From an uncultured Collinsella sp. (lineage in GTDB: Bacteria > Actinomycetota > Coriobacteriia > Coriobacteriales > Coriobacteriaceae), in contig URFU01000051.1 in NCBI GenBank assembly GCA_900547125.1, positions 1 to 14,367 on the forward strand: a stretch of DNA of 14,367 nucleotides, read 5' to 3'. A program made the position numbers and the translations under genes. Within the stretch, counting starts at the first letter, position 1, and each line of letters opens with the position of its first letter. Below, in pieces: positions 5,272 to 12,975 of the stretch. A model generated the notes under the pieces. It searched no databases. It saw only the letters and a list, made by a program, of their open reading frames with translations, and had not been told where the DNA came from.

Positions 5272-6702
5272 CTACTCGCCAAAGAACTCGTTGATCTTCT
5301 GCTCGTCGACGCCGAAGAACCACGTCAGGACAAAGCCGGCGGCATAGGCAAGCAGCATAGCGGCAACGTAGCCGAGCTGCTGGCCGGGAACGACAATCAG
5401 CAGGCCAAACAGACCGGAAACGCCCTGAGAAACCGTGCCGATGTGAAGCAGTGCCGCGAGCGCACCGCCAAATCCGGCACCCAGGCAGGCCGTCACAAAC
5501 GGGCGGACAAGCGGCAGCGTAACGGCATACATCAGAGGCTCGCCAACGCCCAGGATGCCAACGGGGATGGACTCGGCGACGTACTTCTTGAGCTTGGCGT
5601 TCTTGGTCTTAAAGTACAGCGCCAGACCGGCACCGACCTGGCCGCCGCCAGCCATCATAAGGATGGGCAGCAGGTAGTTGCTGCCCTTGGTCGCGCCGTC
5701 GGGATCGTCGAGCATAGCGTGGATCGGCGTAAGTGCCTGATGCAGGCCAACGGACACCAGCGGCAAGAAGCCTGCCGACAGGATATAGCCGCCCAGAACG
5801 CCCAGCTTCTCAAAGATAAAGGTGAGGACGCTAAAGATCGCGGTCGTCAGCCAAGCGCCAACCGGCTGGATGACGAGCATCAGGGCAAAGGCACCGATGA
5901 TGAGCACCAGCAGCGGGGACAGGAACGTATCGAGCGCGTTGGGCATGACCTTGCGAATCTGACGCTCCATCCAGGCGAAAAACGCACCAGCGATGAGAGC
6001 TGCGATCATGCCGCCCGCGGCGGGATTGTACTGTGCATTGGTGAGCGGCAGCAGAATAGCGGTGCTGGGATCGGCGGCGCCAGGCGCGAGCAGAGGCATA
6101 GCACTGTTAGCGATGCACATCATGCCGGCCATACCACCCAACGCAGCGGAGCCACCAAACTCGCGCGCCGCGTTATAGCCCACCAAAATGGGCAGATAGG
6201 CAAAGAGGGCCCAGCCCATGGAGCGAATGCCCTGATACCACCACTCACCTGCAAGCGCACCGGCCGTCGAGACATTAATGACGTTGCAGATACCGTTGAT
6301 AAGGCCAGCCGCAATAATGCCGGGAAGCAGGGCAACAAAGACATTGGAAATCTTCTTGAGGAAGGCCTGAACCGGCTTGGACTCGTACTTGGCCTTCTGC
6401 GCGGCCTTGTTTGTGGCCGCAGCGTCAACCACACTCTCGTCGGCAACGCCTTTCGCAAGGCCGGTGAGCTTGGAGAATTCCTCGAGCACCTTATTCACCT
6501 TGCCCGGACCCAGCACGATCTGCATCGTGTCGTCCTCGACCAGGCCCATCACGCCATCGAGTGCCTTAATACCCTCCGTGTCGACGTTGCCCGTATCTTT
6601 GACGGTCACGCGCAGACGCGTCATGCACGCCGCGTTTGCCAGCACGTTGTCTTTACCGCCCAAAAGGTCCAGCAGCTTTTGAGCCAGCTCTTTGTTCGTC
6701 AT
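5272..6702 (-). CDS. murP: PTS transporter subunit EIIBC, MurNAc-type (MurP)
   Basis: This 476-residue inner-membrane protein imports a sugar and phosphorylates it during entry. The EIIB domain comes first (about 1-90): MTNKELAQKLLDLLGGKDNV, then the phosphocysteine Cys26 in NAACMTRLRVTV. A linker follows, then an EIIC domain from about residue 105 with about ten hydrophobic segments and the family words ALLPGIIAAGLINGI, LPILVGYNAAREFGG and GILGVGEPLMYAVTLPLVRPF. The length nearly equals E. coli MurP (474). Like MurP it has no EIIA domain, so a shared EIIA from elsewhere is needed. MurNAc specificity is inferred mainly from the adjacent murQ, mupG and murR. The start at 6702 has AAGGAGGAG immediately upstream. 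The gene lies 57 bp after murQ and is followed by a strong terminator. Confidence 0.93.
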   Translation of the reverse strand: MTNKELAQKLLDLLGGKDNVLANAACMTRLRVTVKDTGNVDTEGIKALDGVMGLVEDDTMQIVLGPGKVNKVLEEFSKLTGLAKGVADESVVDAAATNKAAQKAKYESKPVQAFLKKISNVFVALLPGIIAAGLINGICNVINVSTAGALAGEWWYQGIRSMGWALFAYLPILVGYNAAREFGGSAALGGMAGMMCIANSAMPLLAPGAADPSTAILLPLTNAQYNPAAGGMIAALIAGAFFAWMERQIRKVMPNALDTFLSPLLVLIIGAFALMLVIQPVGAWLTTAIFSVLTFIFEKLGVLGGYILSAGFLPLVSVGLHQALTPIHAMLDDPDGATKGSNYLLPILMMAGGGQVGAGLALYFKTKNAKLKKYVAESIPVGILGVGEPLMYAVTLPLVRPFVTACLGAGFGGALAALLHIGTVSQGVSGLFGLLIVVPGQQLGYVAAMLLAYAAGFVLTWFFGVDEQKINEFFGE

Positions 6703-6759
6703 AACTCCTCCTTGTATTGGGTATCTCTTCTTGATGTCATATCTGCTCACGCCGTGCAC

Positions 6760-7683
6760 CTATTGGGCATCGGCATTGCTCTTCTCATGGCCACTCACCG
6801 CAGCACGGACATGGCCGCGCGCCCGCTCAAGAGCCACCGCAGCCTGCTCGGCATCGCAGCCCAGCAGCACCGAGACAATAGCGGTTTTAACGTGGCCGCC
6901 GGCATCTGCAAGTGCCCGAACAGCGCGCTCACGTGTACAGCCGGTTGCTTCCATCACGATGTTCTGGCCGCGCACCACCAGCTTTTCGTTCGTTTGCTGC
7001 ACATCGACCATCAAGTTTTGGTACACCTTGCCAATCTTGACCATGGCACCGGTCGAAATCATATTGAGAATGAGCTTTTGGACCGTTCCCGCCTTGAGCC
7101 TCGTTGAGCCGGTAAGCACCTCGGGGCCGGGCACGGGCTCTATGGCAAGATCTGCGTCCTCCCCGATCCTCGACCCCTGGTTGCAGGCGATAGCAATGGT
7201 CTTGCACCCGGTTGCCTTGGCGTACGCGAGGCCGCCCACCACATAGGGGGTACGACCGCTTGCCGCCAAACCAACGACGAGATCCTTGGAGGAGAGCCCA
7301 TGTTCCCGCAGGTCACTCGCGCCAAGTTCCTCGCTATCCTCGGCACCTTCGACAGCCCTGGTAAACGCCGTCTCGCCTCCGGCAATGAGCCCGACAATCA
7401 GATCGGGCGATACGCCAAACGTGGGTGGGCACTCCGAAGCGTCGAGCACGCCCAAACGACCGCTCGTGCCCGCGCCCATGTAAAAGACGCGTCCGCCGCG
7501 CTCGAGCGCCTCGGCAGCCCAGTCGATTGCCGTGGCAACCTGTGGCAACACGTTCGTGACCGACTGGACGGCGCGAAGATCCTCATCGTTCATCGTCGTG
7601 ACGATTTGCAGCGACGTCATCGTGTCGAGGTCCATTGACTTTTGATTTCGCTGTTCTGTCGTGAATTTTGTTAAATCGAGCAT
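6760..7683 (-). CDS. murQ: N-acetylmuramic acid 6-phosphate etherase MurQ
   Basis: This 307-residue SIS-domain enzyme cleaves the D-lactyl ether of MurNAc-6P, giving GlcNAc-6P and D-lactate in the cytoplasm. The family signature GAGTSGRLGVLDASECPPT spans about 70-88. The catalytic glutamates appear as Glu84 (DASECPPT) and Glu115 (RAVEGAED), close to E. coli Glu83 and Glu114. Further conserved words are AASGRTPYV, PVPGPEVLTGSTRLKAGTVQK and NLMVDV. The C-terminal 60 residues form the small three-helix domain usual in MurQ. The ATG at 7683 follows a GAGGTG site; a GTG nine bases upstream in frame is an alternative. It begins 10 bp after the murR stop, so the two are co-transcribed and probably translationally coupled. 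Confidence 0.97.
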   Translation of the reverse strand: MLDLTKFTTEQRNQKSMDLDTMTSLQIVTTMNDEDLRAVQSVTNVLPQVATAIDWAAEALERGGRVFYMGAGTSGRLGVLDASECPPTFGVSPDLIVGLIAGGETAFTRAVEGAEDSEELGASDLREHGLSSKDLVVGLAASGRTPYVVGGLAYAKATGCKTIAIACNQGSRIGEDADLAIEPVPGPEVLTGSTRLKAGTVQKLILNMISTGAMVKIGKVYQNLMVDVQQTNEKLVVRGQNIVMEATGCTRERAVRALADAGGHVKTAIVSVLLGCDAEQAAVALERARGHVRAAVSGHEKSNADAQ

Positions 7684-7693
7684 TTTGTTCACC

Positions 7694-8545
7694 TCATCTT
7701 TCCTGTTTCTCGATGTAGTTTTGCTTGATGACATGCGTCGCCCGTTCGTAATCGCTCGCAACGTAAGCAGCGTAGAGGGCATCGACAACCATAAGCTGAG
7801 CCATACGCGAGGCCATGGCACCGCTGCGGACCAAGGGCTCGCTTGCAGCAACGCCGAGCACGGCATCGGCCATGGTGGCAAGCTTGGACGATCCATCTAC
7901 TTTGGTCACGGCCACAACGGGACAGTTGTGGCGTTGGGCCTCGGCGGTGCAGTCCAGTACTTCTTGCGTTAAGCCCGAGTAGCTAAAAGCAATGCCGATA
8001 TCGCCTTCGTGCATGTTCTTGGCGCACAAGAGTTGGTCGTGCCAGTCATCGTACAGATGGCATTCCTTGTCGACACGCATGAGCTTTTGTGCCAGATCGT
8101 GTGCAACCAAACGAGAGGCACCGATACCGAACAGATTGACTGCGCGTGCCCGCTTAAGATAGGCCGCGCATCGCTCCAAGACGGTGTAATCGAGCGTTCG
8201 CGCCGTCGCTTCGATCGTGCGCACGTTGCTTTTCATCACCTTCCCCACGATACGTTCGACGCTGTCATCCACGGAGATGTCCTCGAGGGCAACGTCCTTT
8301 CTGTCGCCCAGGAGCGCAAGTTCGGCAATCAGTTCGCGCTGGAACTCCTTGTAGCCCGCAAAACCCAAGCGCTTGCAAAAGCGCAAAATGCTCGAGGGCG
8401 AGGAGAACGTGGCATCGGCAAGACCGCGGACGGACAGCCCGACCACCTCATGCGGATGAGCACTCACGTATGCGATGACATTGCGCTCCGCCGGACTTGC
8501 GCTGAGCTCACGCTCGCGAAGCCTTAAAAGCAATCCGTTTGCCAT
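7694..8545 (-). CDS. murR: RpiR/MurR-family transcriptional regulator
   Basis: This 283-residue regulator has an N-terminal RpiR-type helix-turn-helix (about 1-77: ERNVIAYVSAHPHEVVGLSVRGLADATFSSPSSILRFCKRLGFAGYKEFQREL) and a C-terminal SIS sugar-phosphate-binding domain (about 120-250, with NLFGIGASRLVAHDLAQKL and GIAFSYSGLTQEVLDC). Such proteins bind DNA and sense a phosphosugar. As the first gene of the murR-murQ-murP-mupG cluster it most likely controls this cluster in response to MurNAc-6P, as E. coli MurR does; there it is a repressor. The ATG at 8545 follows GGAGG with 8-bp spacing; the GTG nine bases upstream overlaps that site and is rejected. The 399-bp upstream gap holds candidate regulatory dyads. 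Confidence 0.92.
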   Translation of the reverse strand: MANGLLLRLRERELSASPAERNVIAYVSAHPHEVVGLSVRGLADATFSSPSSILRFCKRLGFAGYKEFQRELIAELALLGDRKDVALEDISVDDSVERIVGKVMKSNVRTIEATARTLDYTVLERCAAYLKRARAVNLFGIGASRLVAHDLAQKLMRVDKECHLYDDWHDQLLCAKNMHEGDIGIAFSYSGLTQEVLDCTAEAQRHNCPVVAVTKVDGSSKLATMADAVLGVAASEPLVRSGAMASRMAQLMVVDALYAAYVASDYERATHVIKQNYIEKQER

Positions 8546-8579
8546 CTCAAACACCTCCGTTGAGAAGAATTAAAGACCA

Positions 8580-8619
8580 ACGAACGATTCGTACCGGATA
8601 CAAACAGCTTTTACGGTAC
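8580..8619. promoter_or_regulatory. Candidate MurR operator dyads
   Basis: ACGAA-CGA-TTCGT (8580-8592) is a perfect 5+5 dyad 35 bp upstream of murR. Directly beside it are inverted arms GTACCG/CGGTAC (8591-8596, 8614-8619). Their place in the murR leader suits an autoregulatory operator. No consensus is known to me for this lineage, so this is inference. Confidence 0.3.
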
Positions 8620-8652
8620 ATTGTGCCGCATCATGGCGCACAAAGGGCGGGC

Positions 8653-8661
8653 ATTCTACCA
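8653..8661 (-). promoter_or_regulatory. Possible extended -10 promoter of murR
   Basis: TGGTAGAAT on the minus strand matches an extended -10 (TGnTAtaAT). The -35 region 17 bp away (GGTCGG) is poor. It would give a leader of about 100 nt containing the candidate operator dyads. Confidence 0.3.
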
Positions 8662-8742
8662 CTCGCCCCTCAAATCCGACCGCTCGGAAATACGCGCGAC
8701 ACAAAATGATTCATCAAGGTCGCATTATTCGTAACAGGGTTG

Positions 8743-8874
8743 TTAACAGCGTCTCGCGTGGGCGCCAATGGGACAGGTCGTGCGCTTATCCAAGCACACC
8801 GCCGCCAACGAGGCAAACAGCCCAACAAAGAAGAACTCTACGGTATGGGCGACACGACGGATGTTGGTGCCCAT
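8743..8874 (-). pseudogene. Fragment of a VanZ-like membrane protein
   Basis: The minus-strand frame reads MGTNIRRVAHTVEFFFVGLF followed by ASLAAVCLDKR, then ends at TAA (8743-8745). VanZ-family proteins contain a characteristic R-K/R-x-A-H-x-x-E-Y/F-x-x-x-G-L segment followed by a membrane helix, and this fragment matches it. The frame continues upstream with HPDPLAPVRIW, which could also belong to the old gene. A full VanZ protein needs over 100 further residues, including a conserved DE-HQ segment, none of which follow. No ribosome-binding site precedes the ATG. I infer a decayed remnant beside the recombinase. The alternative is a chance small hydrophobic ORF. Confidence 0.4.
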
Positions 8875-8944
8875 CCATATGCGAACGGGGGCAAGCGGGT
8901 CGGGGTGGGCGGCGGTCGCCGCTGAGTCCGCGTCCCCGGCTCCC

Positions 8945-9550
8945 CTACTCCGTCTCGCGCATCCAGCGATCGAAGGTCCCCACGCACACACCTAAACGCT
9001 TTGCCGCCTGACTCCGGGTAATATTGCCCGCCTCATAGATATCGCGCACTCGTTCAAATTGCGGAGGGCACGGCTTGCGGGGTCGACCAAAACGCACGCC
9101 GCGCGCCCGCGCCGCCGCGATTCCCTCCGCCTGACGACGGTGGATGTTCTCTCGTTCCACCTGCGCCACATAGCTCAACAACTGTAAAACGATATCGGCG
9201 ATCAGCGTGCTGGTCACATCCGATCCGCCGCAATCTCTCGCACGCGTATCGAGCAACGGCATGTCCAGCACAACGATGGCCGCACCAAGTTCCTTGGTTA
9301 TACGACGCCATTCCTCGAGTATCTCGCTGTAGTTTCGGCCCAGTCGATCGATGGAAAGCACCACCAACACGTCGCCGGAAGCCAAGGCGTGAAGCAATTC
9401 CCGATACTGTGGGCGATCAAAGTCCTTACCGCTCGCACGGTCGGCAAAGACATTCGCCGGCTCCACGCCATAGGCGCTCAGCGCATCCAACTGGCGATTC
9501 AAATTTTGATCGCGCGAGCTCACTCGCGCATACCCATATACCGTTGCCAC
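8945..9550 (-). CDS. Serine recombinase, resolvase/invertase family
   Basis: This 201-residue protein has the small serine recombinase layout. The catalytic domain (1-140) starts MATVYGYARVSSRDQNLNRQ, with nucleophile Ser11, Arg9, and the active-site arginines in DRLGRN (Arg69, Arg72). The long E helix follows (about 120-142), then a linker GRPRKP and a C-terminal Hin-type helix-turn-helix (about 165-198: RDIYEAGNITRSQAAKRLGVCVGTFDRWM). Such enzymes invert or resolve DNA between two short dyad sites through a Ser-DNA bond. The chosen start is GTG at 9550; an in-frame TTG at 9580 lies inside a repeat and is less likely. No transposase partner or obvious pair of crossover sites is visible. It lies between rnr and the mur cluster, next to a decayed gene fragment, suggesting an inserted element. 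Confidence 0.92.
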   Translation of the reverse strand: MATVYGYARVSSRDQNLNRQLDALSAYGVEPANVFADRASGKDFDRPQYRELLHALASGDVLVVLSIDRLGRNYSEILEEWRRITKELGAAIVVLDMPLLDTRARDCGGSDVTSTLIADIVLQLLSYVAQVERENIHRRQAEGIAAARARGVRFGRPRKPCPPQFERVRDIYEAGNITRSQAAKRLGVCVGTFDRWMRETE

Positions 9551-9569
9551 AACATCCCCGCTCTCTCGT

Positions 9570-9605
9570 AAACCTGCCAAATAGGGACAGGTTTGTTTTG
9601 GTAGG
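9570..9605. repeat. REP-like hairpin with TAGGGACAGG core
   Basis: CCTGCCAAA (9573-9581) pairs with TTTGGTAGG (9597-9605) with one G-T pair. AAACCTG/CAGGTTT (9570-9576, 9588-9594) offers an alternative fold. The central TAGGGACAGG recalls the TAGGGGACGGAGG core of the repeats at 223 and 11915, so these may belong to related families. It is 20 bp upstream of the recombinase start. Confidence 0.5.
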
Positions 9606-9668
9606 TCCTATCTCCCAAAAGCATATGAAGAAGCGGCCGAGCTCATGGCAGGGTAATCAAGAGACACG

Positions 9669-9699
9669 CAAAGAGGGCGGCCCCGAAAGACCGCCCTCT
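9669..9699 (-). terminator. Rho-independent terminator after rnr
   Basis: On the minus strand AGAGGGCGG (9691-9699) pairs perfectly with CCGCCCTCT (9672-9680) and is followed by TTTGCGT. The U-tract is short. It lies 30 bp beyond the rnr stop. Confidence 0.75.
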
Positions 9700-9728
9700 A
9701 CGCTCTGCCGATACTCACTGCGTGCCGG

Positions 9729-11864
9729 TTAATGAATGAGCTTAAAGTCCAAATGTCCGCGAGTAGTGTTGACGCGCGAGACCTCGATAATCACGCGCTG
9801 CCCCAACTCAAAACGACGCCCCGTGTCGGCACCCGTCAACGTGAGCGCGTCCTCGTCAAACTCAAACCACTCGTTACCCAAACTCTTAATGGAAACCAGT
9901 CCCTCGACCTGCGTTAGATCAAGGCGCACAAATAGCCCCATGCTGCTGACCCATGAGACCGTTCCGGCATAGCGCTCGCCCAGGCGATCCTCGTAGTACT
10001 GCGCAATCTTGATTTTTTGCGTCGCATGGCTGGCAGCGTCGGCCGCACGCTCGGCATCGCTGCACGCGCGGCAGATTTGCGGCAGGATGCGCGGAAGCGA
10101 CTCTCGGCCTTTTCCGATCAGCCTCGGCGTACGCACTAAGGCGTCTTTTCCGCCCAGCTGCTCGTATGCCAGCTGCAGCTTGAGCACGCGATGCACCACC
10201 AGATCGGGATAACGGCGAATGGGGCTTGTAAAGTGGCAGTAGCACGACGCGGCGAGCGCAAAGTGGCCCTCGTTGCGAGGCTTATACAACGCGCGCTGCA
10301 TGCTGCGCAGAAGGAGCGTGTTGACGAGTGGCGCGTTAGACGTGCCGGCAACGGCGTCGACTGCCGCCTGCAACTCGTCGGGACTTCACAGGGCAATGCC
10401 CGCCGCACGGCGATCATCGATGATACCGAGCTGCGCCAGCGCCACAGCAGCACCGTGCAGACTGTCGGGGCTGGGGTCATCGTGCACGCGATAGCACGCC
10501 TCGATATCGCGGTCGGCCAGCCACTCGGCGACGCACTCGTTAGCCAGCAGCATTGCCTCCTCGATAAGCGAGGTTGCGCAGGAGCGCTCGCGTGCCACAA
10601 TCTGCACGGGCACGCCGTCCTCATCCAGCAGCGCGCGAATCTCGGCCGTATCAAAGTCGACCGAACCGCGTGCGCGACGAATGCGACGCCGAAGCTCCGC
10701 GAGTTCGTTTGCGGCGACCAGGAAATCGGCCAGGTCAACGTTACAGCTGTGAGCAGTGTCCTCGCACGCAAGCCCGCGCTCAAGCGCTTTCTCGCGCGAG
10801 GCTTCGGCCGCAGCGACATCCTCCGCAGCGCCCTCCAACACGGAATACTCAACTGCGCCGGCACGCACCAGCAGCGCCTCGGCACCGTCATAGTCCATAC
10901 GCACACGCGAACGAATCACACTGGGATAGGGATCGTAATGGCGCACACGGCCCTGCGCGTCGAGCTCGATGTCGACGGTAAACGCCAGACGATCCTCATC
11001 GGGGCGCAGGGAACACAGGTCACAGGACAGGCGCTCGGGCAGCATGGGAAGCACGCGGGCGGCAAGGTACACCGACGTCGTGCGATGGCGGGCCTCCAGG
11101 TCGATATGTCCATCCCAGGCAACATAGTGCGAAACATCGGCAATATGTACGCCCAGCTTATAGCCGCCCTCGGGCGTGCGCTCGAGCGAGATGGCATCGT
11201 CAAAGTCGCGCGCATCAACCGGGTCGATGGTGATGACAAAGCGATCGCGCAGGTCACGACGAAGCGGGTCTTTAAGCGCTGCAGTCACGTCGAGCGAAAG
11301 TGCCTCTGCCTCTGCCAGCGCCGCCTCGGGATAGCTGTCGGTATAGCCATAGCGTGCCATAACATATTGGACGCCCAGATCGGGCGCATCGTCACCGCCG
11401 ATACGGCGCTCAAGAGTCACCGTGCCCGACTCCAAGCGCGTCGGGTAGGTCAGAATGCGCGCGACGACGACATCGCCAGGATGCACACCCAGGCGCTCCG
11501 CCGAAGTGTCCTCGGGCAAAATAAAGAAGTCAGCCTTCAGGCGCGAATCGAGCGGCTCGATCACCCCGAGCGGGCCGGCGATCTGGTAGGTACCCACCAC
11601 GCTTATAGCCGCACGTTCGACAACGCCTTCAATCACGGCGCGACGTTCACCATGCGGGCTGTTCTTAATGCTTACGGCCACGGTATCGCCGTCCATAATC
11701 TCACGCTTACCGCGACCCATGACCTTGTAGTCGCCGTTTTCGGTTATGACATAGGCACTGTGCTCATGGAGCTGCACGCGGCCAGTCAGGCTCGGACGAC
11801 GCTCGCTGCGCACCGGCCCGCGCTTATTGCGAGCTCCACGCTTATGCTTGTTATTGCGCCCCAT
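9729..11864 (-). pseudogene. rnr: Ribonuclease R gene interrupted by an in-frame TGA
   Basis: The frame spans 711 codons, a normal RNase R length, but codon 493 is TGA (10386-10388). The first part (492 residues) has a basic N-terminus, cold-shock-type domains, and the first half of the RNB nuclease domain with the metal-binding DPVDARDFDD (214-223). The same frame resumes after the TGA with SPDELQAAVDAV, then HFTSPIRRYPDLVVHRVL (rest of the RNB domain), and an S1 domain (RYAGTVSWVSSMGLFVRLDL) to TAA at 9729. RNase R is a processive 3'-5' exoribonuclease that degrades structured RNA and tmRNA-rescued messages. The stop removes part of the catalytic domain and all of S1, so the 492-residue product should be inactive unless the TGA is read through. 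CGA (Arg) to TGA would explain it. A TTG 13 bp past the stop could restart translation. The start at 11864 has AGGAGG. Confidence 0.9.
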
Positions 11865-11914
11865 GGCGCCTCCTTGCTATCGATAGCCGTTTACACCCCA
11901 AGAGTCTACCCAAA

Positions 11915-11998
11915 TGATCCCTAGGGGACGGAGGAAAACGGATCACATAGATAGCCCAGCGCCGCTATGATCCGTTGTCCTCCGTCCCCTAGGGATCA
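11915..11998. repeat. Large REP-like inverted repeat between ftsX and rnr
   Basis: Arms 11915-11945 and 11968-11998 are 31 bp each with a single mismatch, starting TGATCCCTAGGGGACGGAGG and ending GGATCA, with a 22-nt loop. Each arm itself holds TGATCC/GGATCA ends. One arm recurs at 223-246. The element lies between the ftsX terminator and the rnr start and has no coding capacity. It is best read as a mobile intergenic hairpin of the REP/MITE type. Confidence 0.85.
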
Positions 11999-12032
11999 AA
12001 AAACGGGCCGCCCCCAAAAGAGACGACCCGTT
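11997..12032 (-). terminator. Rho-independent terminator after ftsX
   Basis: On the minus strand AACGGGTCGTC pairs with GGCGGCCCGTT as an 11-bp stem with two G-U pairs, followed by TTTTTT. It starts 22 bp past the ftsX stop. The U-tract overlaps the outer end of the REP-like hairpin by about two bases. Confidence 0.88.
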
Positions 12033-12054
12033 GCAGACGGCATATCCGCAGCGC

Positions 12055-12975
12055 CTACACGCGCAGATAACGGCGCATGGCGATGGCAGAACCAAAGAGA
12101 CCGATAATGACACCGACGAGAATCAGTGCGGCGTAGGTCACCAGATAGTACTGCATCGGCAGCGCAAACGACATCCAGCCGACGCTCGCCTGCAGGCGCG
12201 GAATCATCAGATTGCGCAGCAGCTCCAAAACACCGATAGAAAGCAGCGAGCCCAGAATGGCCTGCAGCACACCCTCGGTAATGAATGGCCCGCGAATGAA
12301 GCCGTTGCTGGCGCCCACCAGACGCATAATCGCAATCTCGCGACGACGCGCCGTGATGGACAGGCGAATCGTGTTGTTGATAAAGATGAACGCGATAAAG
12401 GTCAGCAGGCCGACGAGCACCACGGCGGCGATACGGATGTAGTTGGTCACCTGGAACAGGCGGCTTACTTCCTCCTGGCCATACAGCACGCTCGCGTTGA
12501 CGTCGCCGTCGTCCGCGATCTTTTGGAAGTCGGCGTTCTTCTTGAGCTTCTTGGCCGTGCTCTCGACCTGAGACGGATCGTCCATCTCAATCGCAAACGA
12601 GGCGGGCAGCGGGTTCTGGCCGTCGAGCGCACTCATGGTGGCGTCGGCGTTGCCCGACATCTTGCTCGTGTACTCGGCCAGCGCGTCGTCCTTATCCTTA
12701 TAGGTCACGGACTTGACGTTGCTCCACGTCTTGAGCTCGGCCTCAAAGGCCTGGACGTCTGCCTGATCGGCGTCATCGCTAATAAAGGCATTGATGACAA
12801 CCTGATCCTCGACGGTACCGATCACGGAGTTCAGCATCGCGGAACCCATAATGAACAGGCCGATGATAAACAGCGAAAGGAAAATCGTGATGACGGCGCC
12901 GAGCGAGGTGGTCCAGTTACGGAAGAAGTGGCTGATAGCCTCTTTGAGCGAATAGCCCACGTTAGTTGGTGCCAT
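12055..12975 (-). CDS. ftsX: Cell-division permease FtsX
   Basis: This 306-residue inner-membrane protein has the FtsX topology: a cytoplasmic start, TM1 (about 24-48), a large extracellular domain (about 50-175), and TM2-TM4 (about 180-199, 229-254, 277-300). The FtsX/MacB core words RLSITARRREIAIMRLVGASNGFIRGPF lie in the cytoplasmic loop after TM2. FtsX works with FtsE; in other bacteria the extracellular domain activates peptidoglycan hydrolases at the septum. The ATG at 12975 overlaps the end of ftsE by 14 bp, so the pair is translationally coupled. A strong terminator follows (11997-12032). No hydrolase partner gene is present in the window. Confidence 0.97.
   Translation of the reverse strand: MAPTNVGYSLKEAISHFFRNWTTSLGAVITIFLSLFIIGLFIMGSAMLNSVIGTVEDQVVINAFISDDADQADVQAFEAELKTWSNVKSVTYKDKDDALAEYTSKMSGNADATMSALDGQNPLPASFAIEMDDPSQVESTAKKLKKNADFQKIADDGDVNASVLYGQEEVSRLFQVTNYIRIAAVVLVGLLTFIAFIFINNTIRLSITARRREIAIMRLVGASNGFIRGPFITEGVLQAILGSLLSIGVLELLRNLMIPRLQASVGWMSFALPMQYYLVTYAALILVGVIIGLFGSAIAMRRYLRV

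Larger units (their letters stand above)
8546..8944. other. 399-bp gap between the mur cluster and the recombinase
   Basis: The murR-proximal part (8546-8700) holds the murR leader, the dyads at 8580-8619 and a possible extended -10. The distal part (8743-8874) reads on the minus strand as a fragment of a VanZ-like membrane protein. The remainder shows no convincing gene; short plus-strand ORFs here have no ribosome-binding site and odd composition. Confidence 0.6.

Noticed and set aside
5443..7107. 554-codon plus-strand ORF opposite murP and murQ
   Set aside because: It is antisense to two well-supported genes. Its Arg/His/Gln-rich composition is typical of the mirror frame in GC-rich DNA, and it has no family motifs.
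8740..8925. 61-codon plus-strand ORF in the gap before murR
   Set aside because: It has no ribosome-binding site and Gly/Arg-rich composition. The opposite strand gives a better, VanZ-like reading.
10340..10388. Selenocysteine insertion at the rnr TGA
   Set aside because: RNase R is not a known selenoprotein, no convincing SECIS hairpin follows the codon, and no sel genes are present.
10191..11924. 577-codon plus-strand ORF opposite rnr
   Set aside because: It is a shadow of the rnr frame. It also runs across the rnr start and TGA without any protein-like motif.
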